From NCBI GenBank assembly GCA_031271295.1, contig JAISVZ010000050.1, forward strand, positions 1 to 42,262: a stretch of 42,262 bases of DNA. Direction: 5' to 3'. The position numbers and the translations under genes were made by a program. How positions within the stretch are numbered: position 1 is the stretch's first letter; the number at the start of each line of letters is the position of its first letter. Below, piece by piece: positions 1 to 8,559 of this stretch. The DNA is from Clostridiales bacterium. GTDB lineage: Bacteria > Bacillota > Clostridia > Lachnospirales > WQUN01. Under the pieces are notes generated by a model. It was not told the origin of the DNA, did not search any database, and was given only the letters and a program-made list of their open reading frames with translations.

Positions 1-97
1 TATTTTTTTTGTGTTTTTTGTTATGCATGTTTTAGATTCCCTGTGCGTTTAAATTTAGAATATTTTATTTTTTTCGAACCGACCAGCCCAGTAACTT

Positions 98-1192
98 TTA
101 CAAAAGCTCTGTGTTTACAAACTGTAAAACCGTCATTTCATGGTTCGCTATAATATCCTCTAATGAGTTTTGCGCGTTCAGTATTTCATATTCGTATTTG
201 TCAACTTCAATCTGCGTAATTTTCCCAAGTTCAAGCTGCGTTTTTTTAATTTCAAGCTGCTTTTCCATTGCGGCGATATCTACAAGCGCCAAATCGTAGT
301 TTTGCTCCGCGGAAAGGATATCCTCGTAATATGTTTTTATCGTATCTCTTAGCTTGGTTTTTGCTTCCTCTATACTGCGAAGCTGCTGGTTAAGCTTTAG
401 CACGGAGCTTTCTTCTTCAAACAGACTTGCGAAGCTTGTCATATCATGTTCGTATTTCGCCAAGTTGTAGTTTTCGGTAAGTGTCATAATTTGAAGGTTT
501 GTTACGTACGCGTCGTTTATGTACCCGTCCAAATTGCCTTCCGTGAAAGGTTTGTAGGTAAATTTCAGCGCAACCTTGTATTTTTTAGTTTCGGATACTC
601 CCATTGTTTGCCGCAGTGTTCTGTACGCGTCGTCGATGGCTTTTACCTTAGAGTCGCGGTTTATAACGGCTTTATCGTACGCGAGCTGCGCGGAATCGAG
701 CGCGGATTTCGAAACCATGCCAAGCTCCGCTTTAACCTTCGTAATTTCCAAATCCTTTTTATCAAGTTCCAACTTTTCATCGTACAATTCAAGGCTTCGT
801 TCGGCGGAAAGTATTGTTTCAAAGTACCTTGTTATAGTAAGCTCAAGGCTTTTTTTCTGGTTTGCAATTTCCGGGTAGGCAAGGGCGGTTTGCACTTCGT
901 TCCTTGTAAGGGCGATTGCCGCTTTTATATGCTCCTCCTCCGTTACCGCAGAGTGAAAGCTCCAAAGCAAAGTTTCGTGGTTTTCCCTTGCAATATAATT
1001 ATCCTCCTCGGCTTTTTTCAGCGAATTGGAGTTTGTTACTGCGTAATTTACCGAGTTTTGTACCGTAAGTACCTCCGGCGCGGCTTCCGTTTTCGCCGCC
1101 GCAAAAGCCGCAACGGTTCCGGTATTAAACGTTAGCGCAATAACCGCCGCCGCCGATAAAATTTTATTCAAAATTCCGCGTCTTTTTTTCAT
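98..1192 (-). CDS. TolC-family (outer membrane efflux-like) secreted coiled-coil protein
   Basis: A 364-residue protein with an N-terminal signal peptide (basic KKRR, then an Ala-rich hydrophobic stretch to about residue 32, with AFAAA before the mature part). The mature part is almost all long amphipathic helix in two matching halves. Each half has a 'xLExGxxxxxxxDxAxxxxxxA' pattern (ELGMVSKSALDSAQLAY near residue 155 and ELGKITQIEVDKYEYEI near 320), the internal duplication typical of TolC/OEP proteins. It is shorter than Gram-negative TolC (about 450-490), so the beta-barrel part may be reduced. It is the last gene of the exporter operon, so it likely works with the MacA-like and MacB-like products. 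The start is ATG with GGGAGAGGGAG upstream. How a TolC-like protein acts without an obvious outer membrane is unclear; a cell-wall-spanning or scaffold role is inference. Confidence 0.8.
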   Translation of the reverse strand: MKKRRGILNKILSAAAVIALTFNTGTVAAFAAAKTEAAPEVLTVQNSVNYAVTNSNSLKKAEEDNYIARENHETLLWSFHSAVTEEEHIKAAIALTRNEVQTALAYPEIANQKKSLELTITRYFETILSAERSLELYDEKLELDKKDLEITKVKAELGMVSKSALDSAQLAYDKAVINRDSKVKAIDDAYRTLRQTMGVSETKKYKVALKFTYKPFTEGNLDGYINDAYVTNLQIMTLTENYNLAKYEHDMTSFASLFEEESSVLKLNQQLRSIEEAKTKLRDTIKTYYEDILSAEQNYDLALVDIAAMEKQLEIKKTQLELGKITQIEVDKYEYEILNAQNSLEDIIANHEMTVLQFVNTELL

Positions 1193-1261
1193 TATAATTC
1201 TCCCTCTCCCTTGGATGCATAGGCGAGCAGCGCGGTGCCTTTCCCGCGATGCCGCCCTCTC

Positions 1262-2662
1262 CTATTTCTCAAAACTTACGATAACCTCCGTACCCAGGTC
1301 TTGCTTACTCGTAATGGAAACTTTTGCGTTATGCGCTTTTATAATTCTATCCACTATTGAAAGCCCAAGCCCCGTTCCGGTTATTATTTGTGAACGCGCC
1401 TTATCTCCCCTGTAAAACCTTTCAAAAACGAACGGCAAATCCTTTTCCTTAATGCCTATTCCGTTATCCTTTATTGAAACGTATTGGTTTATATCGTCGG
1501 CATACATTCGTATCGTAATTTCTGCCTTGCCGTTTTTGCTGTATTTCATTGAGTTTTCAATAAATATCCACAGCATTTGGCGCATTAAATCCGCGTCGGC
1601 GTAAATATTTATTTGCGTTTTTTCTTCAAATTTTATTTCGTGCGGCAAATCCATTACCTGTATTTCCTTTAAAATATCGCGCAGGCAGTCGTTCAGGCAA
1701 ATGTAATCGCGCACGGTTTGCTTGAAATTGTCGTCTCCGGCCATAAAAAGGAGTTTTTTAACAAGGGTTATCATACGTTCGGTTTCCGATTTTATAGATT
1801 CGATGGATTCCTGCAAAATTGCCGGGTCGTCCTTGCCCCAGCGGGCAAGCAGGTTGGCGTAGCCCTGTATTACGGATATGGGAGTTCTAAGTTCGTGCGA
1901 AGCGTCCGATACAAAGCGGCTTTGCTTTTCAAACGAAACGGAAAGCCTGCATATCATATCGTTAAATGTTTTTCCCAACAGGTTTATTTCGTCGTCCGGC
2001 CCGTCAATTTCAATGCGCTTGCTTAAATCGTCTATGCTTATTTCCGATGCCAACTTTATCATATCGGTTATTGGGCGTAGCATTTTGCGGCTGATATACC
2101 TGCCAACCAAAAACGCGCCCGCAACTCCTATCATGTTAAAAAGCGCAAACAGCGATTGAAACACGCGGAAAATTTGTATTTCGCGTTCGAAACTTCGGGA
2201 TGTTGTAATAAGGTATGTGGTTGCGTTATAATCCAAAAGGATTTGGCTGAAGCCCGTATTCATGATTCTTGCCATAAAACCGCCGTGACCGTTTCCGTTT
2301 TCGGGCGGCTGCGCGGCGAAAGAATCGAAAAAAGCGGGCGGCGGGATACGCTCCCCGTCCGTTTTGCCGCCGAATTCCGGATATTGCCGAATGGCTTCGC
2401 CCGCGTCCGTTACGGAGGCGCTTACATACTTATACGGAATAAGCGCGTTTATCCGCTCCTGCGTTATTTCGCCGCCCGCGCGGATATGGTTTGCAATTAT
2501 CTCAACCGTTTCCTCAACCTCGTTCCTTGAAATATCGCGGTAAAACATATACAAATTCACAAAAATAACCGCGTTAACAACCAACACGAATATCGCGAAA
2601 ATTACTCCGTACATCAGCGTTATTTTATTGGATATTGTCATCCGTTTCAGTTTTTTTCGCAA
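1262..2662 (-). CDS. HAMP-domain sensor histidine kinase (ArlS/CssS type)
   Basis: A 466-residue membrane sensor kinase. TM1 lies at about residues 12-38, followed by an extracytoplasmic sensor of about 130 residues, TM2 near 170-190 and a HAMP linker with 'RPITDMIKLASEI'. The HisKA box is 'DASHELRTPISVIQGY', whose His is the phosphorylation site. The HATPase domain shows the N box (ENSMKYSKNG), G1 (DNGIGIKEKD), F box (FERFYRGDKAR) and G2 (GTGLGLSIV). The start is TTG with GGGTGGG five bases upstream and overlaps the regulator gene by 38 bp, indicating translational coupling; an ATG seven codons later has no SD. Placed inside the exporter operon, it most likely senses the exporter's substrate or envelope stress and controls the operon (inference). 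Confidence 0.93.
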   Translation of the reverse strand: MRKKLKRMTISNKITLMYGVIFAIFVLVVNAVIFVNLYMFYRDISRNEVEETVEIIANHIRAGGEITQERINALIPYKYVSASVTDAGEAIRQYPEFGGKTDGERIPPPAFFDSFAAQPPENGNGHGGFMARIMNTGFSQILLDYNATTYLITTSRSFEREIQIFRVFQSLFALFNMIGVAGAFLVGRYISRKMLRPITDMIKLASEISIDDLSKRIEIDGPDDEINLLGKTFNDMICRLSVSFEKQSRFVSDASHELRTPISVIQGYANLLARWGKDDPAILQESIESIKSETERMITLVKKLLFMAGDDNFKQTVRDYICLNDCLRDILKEIQVMDLPHEIKFEEKTQINIYADADLMRQMLWIFIENSMKYSKNGKAEITIRMYADDINQYVSIKDNGIGIKEKDLPFVFERFYRGDKARSQIITGTGLGLSIVDRIIKAHNAKVSITSKQDLGTEVIVSFEK

Positions 2663-3344
2663 TATAACCCACCCCTCTCGCGGTATGGATTAATTTATCC
2701 GAAAACCTGTCGTCAATTTTCTGACGTAGATAGCGGATATAAACGTCCACTACGTTGGTTTCGCCGAAATAGTCGTAACCCCACACATTGTTTAAAATTT
2801 GTTCGCGCGTAAGCACAATATCCCTGTTCGTAACCATATATTTTAAAAGCTCGAATTCGGTTTTGGTAAGCTCTATAAGGTTGCCGTCGTACTTAACGCT
2901 TCTTGCCTTAGGGTCTATAACAAGCTTGCCAAGGCGCAGAGTTTCCTTTTCTGCACCGCCAAACTGCTCGCCTATCAAATTTTGCTTTTTAAACGCAACA
3001 CGCATTCGCGCCAAAACTTCCTCTATCGCAAAGGGTTTTGTAACGTAGTCGTCCGCGCCGGAATCAAGCCCGGTAACCTTATCTATTACCTCGCTTCTCG
3101 CGGTTAGCATAATAATCGGGATGTTGGAGGTTTTGCGGATTCTGCGCGTAATTTCTATTCCGGAAAGCCCCGGCAGCATTAAATCCAAAAGAACCAAATC
3201 ATATTTTTGGGATTCGAAAAGCGTAAGCCCGGTAACGCCGTCATACGCTATATCAACAATATACCCCTCGTGCGTAAGTTCAAGCTCTATAAAACGCGCA
3301 AGCTTTTTTTCATCCTCTACAATTAAAATATGCTTTTGCTCCAC
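2625..3344 (-). CDS. OmpR/PhoB-family response regulator
   Basis: A 239-residue two-domain regulator. The receiver domain has the acidic pair E10/D11, phospho-acceptor D54 (LLDLMLP), T81 (MLTAR) and K103 (VTKPF). The C-terminal winged helix carries 'LTKTEFELLKYMVTNRDIVLTREQIL' and the wing 'VDVYIRYLRQKIDD...HTARGVGYIA', all standard for the family. The start is ATG with a good SD (GGAGGTGCGAAGTGG). It lies between the ABC permease gene, 18 bp upstream, and its partner kinase, which it overlaps. It should bind direct repeats in the promoter of the operon's first gene; I could not pick out a convincing site. Confidence 0.95.
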   Translation of the reverse strand: MEQKHILIVEDEKKLARFIELELTHEGYIVDIAYDGVTGLTLFESQKYDLVLLDLMLPGLSGIEITRRIRKTSNIPIIMLTARSEVIDKVTGLDSGADDYVTKPFAIEEVLARMRVAFKKQNLIGEQFGGAEKETLRLGKLVIDPKARSVKYDGNLIELTKTEFELLKYMVTNRDIVLTREQILNNVWGYDYFGETNVVDVYIRYLRQKIDDRFSDKLIHTARGVGYIAKKTETDDNIQ

Positions 3345-3362
3345 TTCGCACCTCCGCTACGT

Positions 3363-4580
3363 TTACTCATACCTTAGCGCTTCGATAGGGTCTAACAGGG
3401 AAGCCTTGCGCGCCGGGTAAACACCGAACACAATACCTATGGTTAAGGAAATTGAAACCGCGATAACAATTGCCTGCACCGATAAAACGGACGAAATATC
3501 CATAAAATTCGCGGCAACATTTCCCCCGCCCCAGCCAAGCAACAGCCCCAAAGCGCCGCCTGTCCCAGTTAGTATTATAGCCTCTATCAGAAATTGTACA
3601 AGTATATTTGAATTTTTAGCCCCGATAGATTTTCTTATACCAATTTCCCTTGTGCGTTCGGTTACGGTTACAAGCATAATATTCATAACGCCAATGCCGC
3701 CAACCAAAAGAGATATGCCGGCAACAAAGCTGATTAAAAGCGTTACCGTTCCCAGCACCGAATTTATTTGCTCCATAATATTCATCATATTTTGCGCGTA
3801 ATACTTGTCGGCATTGCGGTGCGCTTCGTGCAGAGCATCGGTTATATTTACGGAAATTGCGTCTATATTATCCGGGTCGTCCACTATTATTGAAAAGTTG
3901 GAAATGAATTTCGAATTAAAAAATTTCATTACGGTTGTGATTGGCAAATACAGCGTTTCCGGCATCATATCCGAATACTGGCTTTCAAGCTGCGCGTTTT
4001 CGTTCTCCAAAACCCCTACGACGGTGTATTTTTGCGAACCGCGCCATGTTCTTACTGAAATGCGCTCGCCTATAACGGATTCCCCCGAAAAACCGAAAAC
4101 CTTTTCGGCGGTGGTATCGTTTATTACGCATACCTTATTGGAGTTTTCCACGTCGTTATCGTTAATATACCTGCCGTGCAGAAGCGTTTGCGATTCTATG
4201 TTGTAATAATCCCCGGTTATGCCGGTAACGGAAGCGTTTTTGGTTTCGGTTGGGTCAAGCAGTTTAAGCGATACGCCGGAGCCGGAGTAGGTGGGGGAAA
4301 TATAGCGGATACCCTCAAAATCCCTAAGAAGCCGATAGTCTTCCATAGTAAGCAGGTCTGCTTCTAAGGCGCTTCGGCTGTTGGAAACGGAAACGGTTAT
4401 TCTGCCCGCGCCGAGCGTTTCAAACTGCTCGTTAATGGAAGCCTGCGAACCCGCGCCGATTGAGGTTATTACTATAACGGAGCCTATTCCTATTATAATG
4501 CCCAGCATTGTAAGGATGGAACGCATTTTGTTGGAAAATATATTTTTAATCGCCATTGTTACCGAACGGAATACTTTCAC
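3363..4580 (-). CDS. MacB/FtsX-type ABC transporter permease
   Basis: A 405-residue protein with MacB/DevC-family topology. TM1 at about 18-42 (NKMRSILTMLGIIIGIGSVIV) is followed by a 220-residue extracytoplasmic MacB_PCD domain and three TM helices near 275-305, 325-350 and 365-390. It ends with the family signature 'YPARKASLLDPIEALRYE'. The conserved 'ERTREIGIRKSIGAK' loop is the coupling element to the ATPase. Start is GTG (bases 4578-4580) behind AGGAGG. The ATPase is a separate upstream gene, as usual in Bacillota. These permeases act as mechanotransmitters, exporting peptides or lipophilic compounds rather than importing solutes; the actual substrate is unknown. Confidence 0.93.
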   Translation of the reverse strand: MKVFRSVTMAIKNIFSNKMRSILTMLGIIIGIGSVIVITSIGAGSQASINEQFETLGAGRITVSVSNSRSALEADLLTMEDYRLLRDFEGIRYISPTYSGSGVSLKLLDPTETKNASVTGITGDYYNIESQTLLHGRYINDNDVENSNKVCVINDTTAEKVFGFSGESVIGERISVRTWRGSQKYTVVGVLENENAQLESQYSDMMPETLYLPITTVMKFFNSKFISNFSIIVDDPDNIDAISVNITDALHEAHRNADKYYAQNMMNIMEQINSVLGTVTLLISFVAGISLLVGGIGVMNIMLVTVTERTREIGIRKSIGAKNSNILVQFLIEAIILTGTGGALGLLLGWGGGNVAANFMDISSVLSVQAIVIAVSISLTIGIVFGVYPARKASLLDPIEALRYE

Positions 4581-4700
4581 GGCGGAAACCTCCTGTGTTA
4601 ATCGTAAATTTGTTTATTCCAAGGCGCGGGAAGTTTTCCGCACCGCCCCAACCGTATGCGCGATTGCGCTGTTCTGGGTTGGAAATTTGCGCGCGCATAA

Positions 4701-5429
4701 TTACGCGGTTTTTTGCGCCGCGATTGTTGGGTTTTCCACCGCGAGGTCGGATACGATAAGCCCGTCCTTGAAGCTTACAATACGTTTGGTATGCCGCGCG
4801 ATATCGTGTTCGTGAGTTACCATAACTATTGTTGCGCCCTGCGCGTTAAGGCTTTGGAATATTGCCATAATTTCATCCCCGGAGCGGCTGTCCAAGTTGC
4901 CGGTAGGTTCGTCCGCCAAAATAAGGCTTGGAGAGTTTACAAGCGAACGCGCGATTGCAACTCTTTGCTTTTGCCCGCCGGAAAGTTCGTTCGGTTTGTG
5001 CTTCATCCTGTCGGCAAGCCCAACCTTTTCAAGCGCGTCCTTGGCGATTCTTCTGGCTTTGCCCGCGGAAATACCGGCGTAAAACATCGGCAGTTCCACA
5101 TTTTCAAGCGCGGTAAGCTTCGGTAGCAAATTGAAGGTTTGAAACACAAAGCCAATTTTTTTGTTGCGAATTTCCGCAAGCTTCGAATCCCGCGCTTTTA
5201 AAATGTTTATTCCGTCTAAGAAATAATTGCCGGAGTTTGGCCTGTCCAAACAGCCCAAAACGTTCATCATAGTGGATTTTCCGGAACCCGAAGCGCCCAT
5301 TATAGCCACAAATTCGCCGCTTTCAACAGCCATTGAAACGCCCGCCAAAGCGGATACCTGGTTTTCCTCTCCGGGATAATAAAGCTTTGTTAATTCCGCC
5401 GCTTCTATTACTTTGTTTTTTTCAGGCAT
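4701..5429 (-). CDS. ABC transporter ATP-binding protein (MacB/LolD-type)
   Basis: A 242-residue ATPase with Walker A GASGSGKST, Q-loop VFQTFNLL, signature LSGGQKQR, Walker B LILADEPT with catalytic Glu, and H-loop THEHD. The group 'ALAGVSMAVESGEFVAIMG' is typical of LolD/MacB/YknY ATPases. I place the start at ATG 5427-5429 (MPEKNKV) because a strong GGAGGT lies 8 bases upstream. A longer reading frame to 5510 would add 27 residues encoded by an intercistronic hairpin and has no family support. It pairs with the permease gene 120 bp downstream and the membrane-fusion gene upstream. Confidence 0.95.
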   Translation of the reverse strand: MPEKNKVIEAAELTKLYYPGEENQVSALAGVSMAVESGEFVAIMGASGSGKSTMMNVLGCLDRPNSGNYFLDGINILKARDSKLAEIRNKKIGFVFQTFNLLPKLTALENVELPMFYAGISAGKARRIAKDALEKVGLADRMKHKPNELSGGQKQRVAIARSLVNSPSLILADEPTGNLDSRSGDEIMAIFQSLNAQGATIVMVTHEHDIARHTKRIVSFKDGLIVSDLAVENPTIAAQKTA

Positions 5430-5456
5430 TTTCTTACCTCCAAAATATACTAAGGT

Positions 5457-5501
5457 GCGCGAAGAAATTCCAAGCGCATTTCTTGGTATTTCTTCGCGTG
5501 C
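5457..5501 (-). repeat. Intercistronic 17-bp inverted repeat (mRNA hairpin)
   Basis: Bases 5458-5474 pair with 5482-5498 over 17 bp with one mismatch and a 7-base loop (CGCATTT). It sits between the membrane-fusion gene and the ATPase gene, just upstream of the ATPase SD. There is no T-run after it on the minus strand, so it is more likely an mRNA processing or stability element than a terminator. Confidence 0.75.
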
Positions 5502-5531
5502 CGCCCGCAATACACGTACGCGCGTATCGTT

Positions 5532-7127
5532 TCAGCCGCCGAACCCGCCGGGACCGCCGCCTTGCATACGAACCGCGCCGCCCGGAGGCATACCGCCTCC
5601 GCCACCGAACATCATGTTGCCACCGAACATTTGGCCGGATTCCTCGCCCGTGCCGCCTTGCCCCGGACGGAACTGCATAATTACCATTCCCTCATAAATT
5701 TCGTCCGATGGGTTGGATATAATTTTTTGCCCTTCGGTAAGCCCGCTTAGTATTTCCACCTGCATATCGCCGTAAAGCCCTGTTTCTACAAATGTTTTTG
5801 CCGCTAAGTTTTCGGAGTTAACCGTATAAACATAGTTCTTTTTTGTTTCCGCGTCGCGAAGCAGTGCCGATTGCGCAATGTTCAAAACGTTTTTAAGATC
5901 CACCGTAATAATATCTATATCAAGGTTAAAGCCCGGTTTTAACACGCCGTCGGGGTTTACAATTGATATTTCAATTGCCACAACCGATTCCGTGCCGCCG
6001 GAGGTTGTTTTGGTTGTGGCAAGCGGCGCGATTTTTGAAATTTTCCCGGTGTACACCGTGCCCTGTATGCCGTCGGATGTCATGTTAACCGTTTGCCCCA
6101 GCGCAAGCTTTGGCGCGTCGTATTCGGAAATATCAGATTTTACAATAAGCGCGTTCAAATCCGTTACCGTATACAAAACAGAACCGGCGGGCGCTGACGC
6201 GCCTTCCGCCGCCGTTACCGAAAGCACCGTGCCGCTGTACGCGCTTTTGGTTTCGTAAATTATCTCCGCCAAATCCTGTTTGGACTGCGCAAGTGTTGCT
6301 TCGGCGCTTTTTACAGAGTTTTCCTGCTGCTTGTATTTCAGTTTTTCGGCGTCTTCGGTTAAAACGTCGTATGCGTGGTCTAAGTTATATTTTGCGGTTG
6401 TTCGCGCTTCTTCCGCCGAAGCCAAATCGCGTCCGTTTGAAGATAGAGTAACATAGAGTTTTTCAAGCGCGGTGTTTAAATCCGTTACCGCCTGCTCACT
6501 TTTTTTGTACTCTTCGCTTGTTATCGCGCCAACGTCAAGCAAAATTTTGTTGCTTTCTATCGTTTTTTGCGCGTCGGCTATTTCCTGCTGCTTTAGCTCT
6601 ATATCCTTTTGGGTGTTATTTAGGGTTGTTGTTCTGTCATATACGGTTTTTTCCGCAGATGTGAGCGTTTCTTTGAGTTTTGCCGCTTCGGTTTCCGTTA
6701 TCGGAAGCGTTAAGCTCTCCAAATTAAGCCGCGCGTTTTCAAGCTGAATTTCAGATTCCGAAATTTTGCGCTCCAATGTTTTTATGTTTTCGGAAACATC
6801 GTAGGTTACGACGGTATCCCCGGCGGCGATAAAATCCCCCTCTTCAAAATGAACCGCCGATATTTTGTCCGCGCTTTCCGAAATTATTGTGTTTTCCTCC
6901 ATTAAATACACAACGCCCGACGCGGTGACAATTTCCTGTACATCGGAACGCGCGGCTTCCTCCGTTTCATAACTTCCCGCCGCCGCAAAAACCTCCCGCG
7001 CCGCAGCCATGTTTTGGTTCCTCGTGTAAATTTGGTAAGCCGTGTACCCGCCGAAGATTAGAAGCGCAACTATTATAAGTGTAACAAGCCGTTTTACAAT
7101 TTTCTTTGCGGACGTTTTTTTTGCCAT
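5532..7127 (-). CDS. MacA/HlyD-family periplasmic adaptor (membrane fusion) protein with Gly-rich tail
   Basis: A 531-residue protein with a single N-terminal TM anchor (about residues 12-32, LVTLIIVALLIFGGYTAYQIY). The biotinyl-lipoyl half-motif 'SADKISAVHFEEGDFIAAGDTVVTYD' is followed by a long coiled-coil hairpin (about 115-290), the second lipoyl half (TKSAYSGTVLSVTAAEGASAPAGSVLYTVTD) and a beta-barrel domain, the architecture of MacA/YknX. The last about 45 residues are very rich in Gly, Met and Pro (FGGNMMFGGGGGMPPGG), an unusual low-complexity tail. It is the first gene of the six-gene operon; ATG start with AAGGGG upstream. It should bridge the ABC permease to the TolC-like protein. 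Confidence 0.92.
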   Translation of the reverse strand: MAKKTSAKKIVKRLVTLIIVALLIFGGYTAYQIYTRNQNMAAAREVFAAAGSYETEEAARSDVQEIVTASGVVYLMEENTIISESADKISAVHFEEGDFIAAGDTVVTYDVSENIKTLERKISESEIQLENARLNLESLTLPITETEAAKLKETLTSAEKTVYDRTTTLNNTQKDIELKQQEIADAQKTIESNKILLDVGAITSEEYKKSEQAVTDLNTALEKLYVTLSSNGRDLASAEEARTTAKYNLDHAYDVLTEDAEKLKYKQQENSVKSAEATLAQSKQDLAEIIYETKSAYSGTVLSVTAAEGASAPAGSVLYTVTDLNALIVKSDISEYDAPKLALGQTVNMTSDGIQGTVYTGKISKIAPLATTKTTSGGTESVVAIEISIVNPDGVLKPGFNLDIDIITVDLKNVLNIAQSALLRDAETKKNYVYTVNSENLAAKTFVETGLYGDMQVEILSGLTEGQKIISNPSDEIYEGMVIMQFRPGQGGTGEESGQMFGGNMMFGGGGGMPPGGAVRMQGGGPGGFGG

Positions 7128-7568
7128 GATAATTACCCCTTAACGTTTTATTTATTTGAGAAAATAATTTTTTGTCGGCTTAAGCCGCGGAAGAACGAAC
7201 GGTTTTTCCGCAGCCCGCCTTTGGTTGTGTATCCCCGCGTATGTATGCGCCAAAAAGGAGGAAGGAAAATCTTTTTTGTTTTGGGGATTGGTTGGTACGC
7301 TATTAATTTAGATTGTTTGGTTTAAAGGGCAATAAAAGCAGCATTAAAAAAGAATTAGAAATGGTTATGAGAAAGATAGCGGGGCGTGCGTTTTGGAATA
7401 ATTTAGTTGAAATATGGTTGTTTTTGTGATAAGATTCGAATGTAAGATTTACAGCGATATTGTCATAACAACAGGAACATGTATTTTTACAAGAAGCCAA
7501 AACTATAGGCAAAGCGCAACAGTTTACCGCTAAGCCAATAGTTAACCACTAAAAAGGAAGGCGAATAA
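7128..7568. other. Intergenic region between divergent genes
   Basis: About 440 bases separate the exporter operon (minus) from the nuclease gene (plus). It must hold both promoters, but I see no box pair good enough to call. A 69-codon minus-strand reading frame here (bases 7303-7512) lacks an SD and resembles no family known to me. Confidence 0.6.
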
Positions 7569-8444
7569 ATGGAAACAAAAATTTCAAAGCAAGCAAAGGA
7601 TCTAATTCAGAAACACACAAGCAATTTATTTAAGGACACCACTTTGGATTTTTACGGAATCAAAACGGCAAAAATAAAGGAACTCATAAATATTGAGCTT
7701 CCTACGGTTACGGTAAAAGCATCGGACATGGACGCCGTATTTCTGCTGGAGGATAGTTCATACTTGCATTTAGAGTTTCAAACAACATATAATAGGAAGG
7801 ACTTATACAGGTTCGCCGCTTATGATTTGCATTTATCCGAACGTGACGGGCGCGAAATTAAAACTGTTATAATTTATACCTCGGATGTAAAAAGCGCGGA
7901 TACCCAGCTAAAGGTAGGGTCATTGCTGTATAATCCCGATAAGGTTATGATGGTAAACTATGACGGCAGTCTTATCCATGAGCAATTGAACAGAAAAATA
8001 AATAATGGTGAGGAATTGTCCGATTTGGATATGGTAAATTTAATTTTTATGCCGCTGATGAGAATGAAAGATACTGTACCGAGAGATGAACTGGCTGTAA
8101 ATTCAATAAAGTTAGCGCAAACGATAAAGGAACAAAATAAGCGTGACGCTTGCATTGCGGCAGCTTACGCTTTTGCCGAAAAGTATTTGGACAATACAGG
8201 ACGCGATAAAATTCTGGAGGTGATAAAAATGAGTAGCATGTTAGCTGATTATATTGAGGAAACTGTGGAAAAAGCAGTGGAAAAAGCAGTGGAAAAAGCA
8301 GTGGAAAACGCTGTAACAAACGATAGAACAGAAATTGCTAAAAAGGCAATAGGGAAAGGTTTTCCTGTTGAGTCAATTCAAGATATAACGAGTTTGCCAA
8401 TTGAGATTATTATAAGATTGCAAACTGAATTGAAGAGCGAATAA
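7569..8444 (+). CDS. Rpn/PD-(D/E)XK nuclease-family putative transposase-associated protein
   Basis: A 291-residue protein of the Rpn/YhgA-like PD-(D/E)XK group. The nuclease core is visible as 'MDAVFLLEDSSYLHLEFQT' (D55...E-x-Q) followed by 'RFAAYDLHLSERDGREIKTVIIYTSD'. The remainder is helical, and the C-terminus is a lysine/glutamate coiled coil containing four copies of the tetrapeptide E-K/N-A-V encoded by a 12-bp tandem repeat. SD AAAAGGAAGG precedes the ATG. Members are DNA endonucleases linked to recombination, often in many copies per genome and fast-evolving. It stands alone here, closed by a terminator at 8531-8559. Confidence 0.8.
   Translation: METKISKQAKDLIQKHTSNLFKDTTLDFYGIKTAKIKELINIELPTVTVKASDMDAVFLLEDSSYLHLEFQTTYNRKDLYRFAAYDLHLSERDGREIKTVIIYTSDVKSADTQLKVGSLLYNPDKVMMVNYDGSLIHEQLNRKINNGEELSDLDMVNLIFMPLMRMKDTVPRDELAVNSIKLAQTIKEQNKRDACIAAAYAFAEKYLDNTGRDKILEVIKMSSMLADYIEETVEKAVEKAVEKAVENAVTNDRTEIAKKAIGKGFPVESIQDITSLPIEIIIRLQTELKSE
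8265..8312 (+). repeat. 12-bp tandem repeat inside the Rpn-like gene
   Basis: Three perfect copies of GTGGAAAAAGCA and a fourth degenerate copy, in frame, adding four-residue units to a C-terminal helix. Copy number could change by slippage without breaking the frame. Confidence 0.9.
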
Positions 8445-8530
8445 ACGAAAATGAGAAACCGATTCCTTTATTCAGATTAAATTCTTTCAAACAAACAGAA
8501 TTTCGTCCGTAATTTCTAAACACCGACAGT

Positions 8531-8559
8531 AAAGCCGCCCGCCTGCAGGGCGGCTTTTT
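8531..8559 (+). terminator. Rho-independent terminator after the Rpn-like gene
   Basis: Stem GCCGCCC (8534-8540) pairs with GGGCGGC (8548-8554), with a 7-base loop and then TTTTT. The T-run overlaps the stop codon of the convergent serine hydrolase gene, so it may act weakly in both directions (three A's precede the stem). Confidence 0.9.

Noticed and set aside
446-1135. 229-codon plus-strand frame
   Set aside because: Lies wholly opposite the TolC-family gene, no SD, composition typical of a shadow frame.
7303-7512. 69-codon minus-strand reading frame
   Set aside because: No SD, no recognisable family, in a promoter-bearing gap.
8265-8312. 12-bp repeats as a CRISPR array
   Set aside because: No spacers; the repeats are tandem and coding. 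No CRISPR array or cas gene was seen anywhere in the window.
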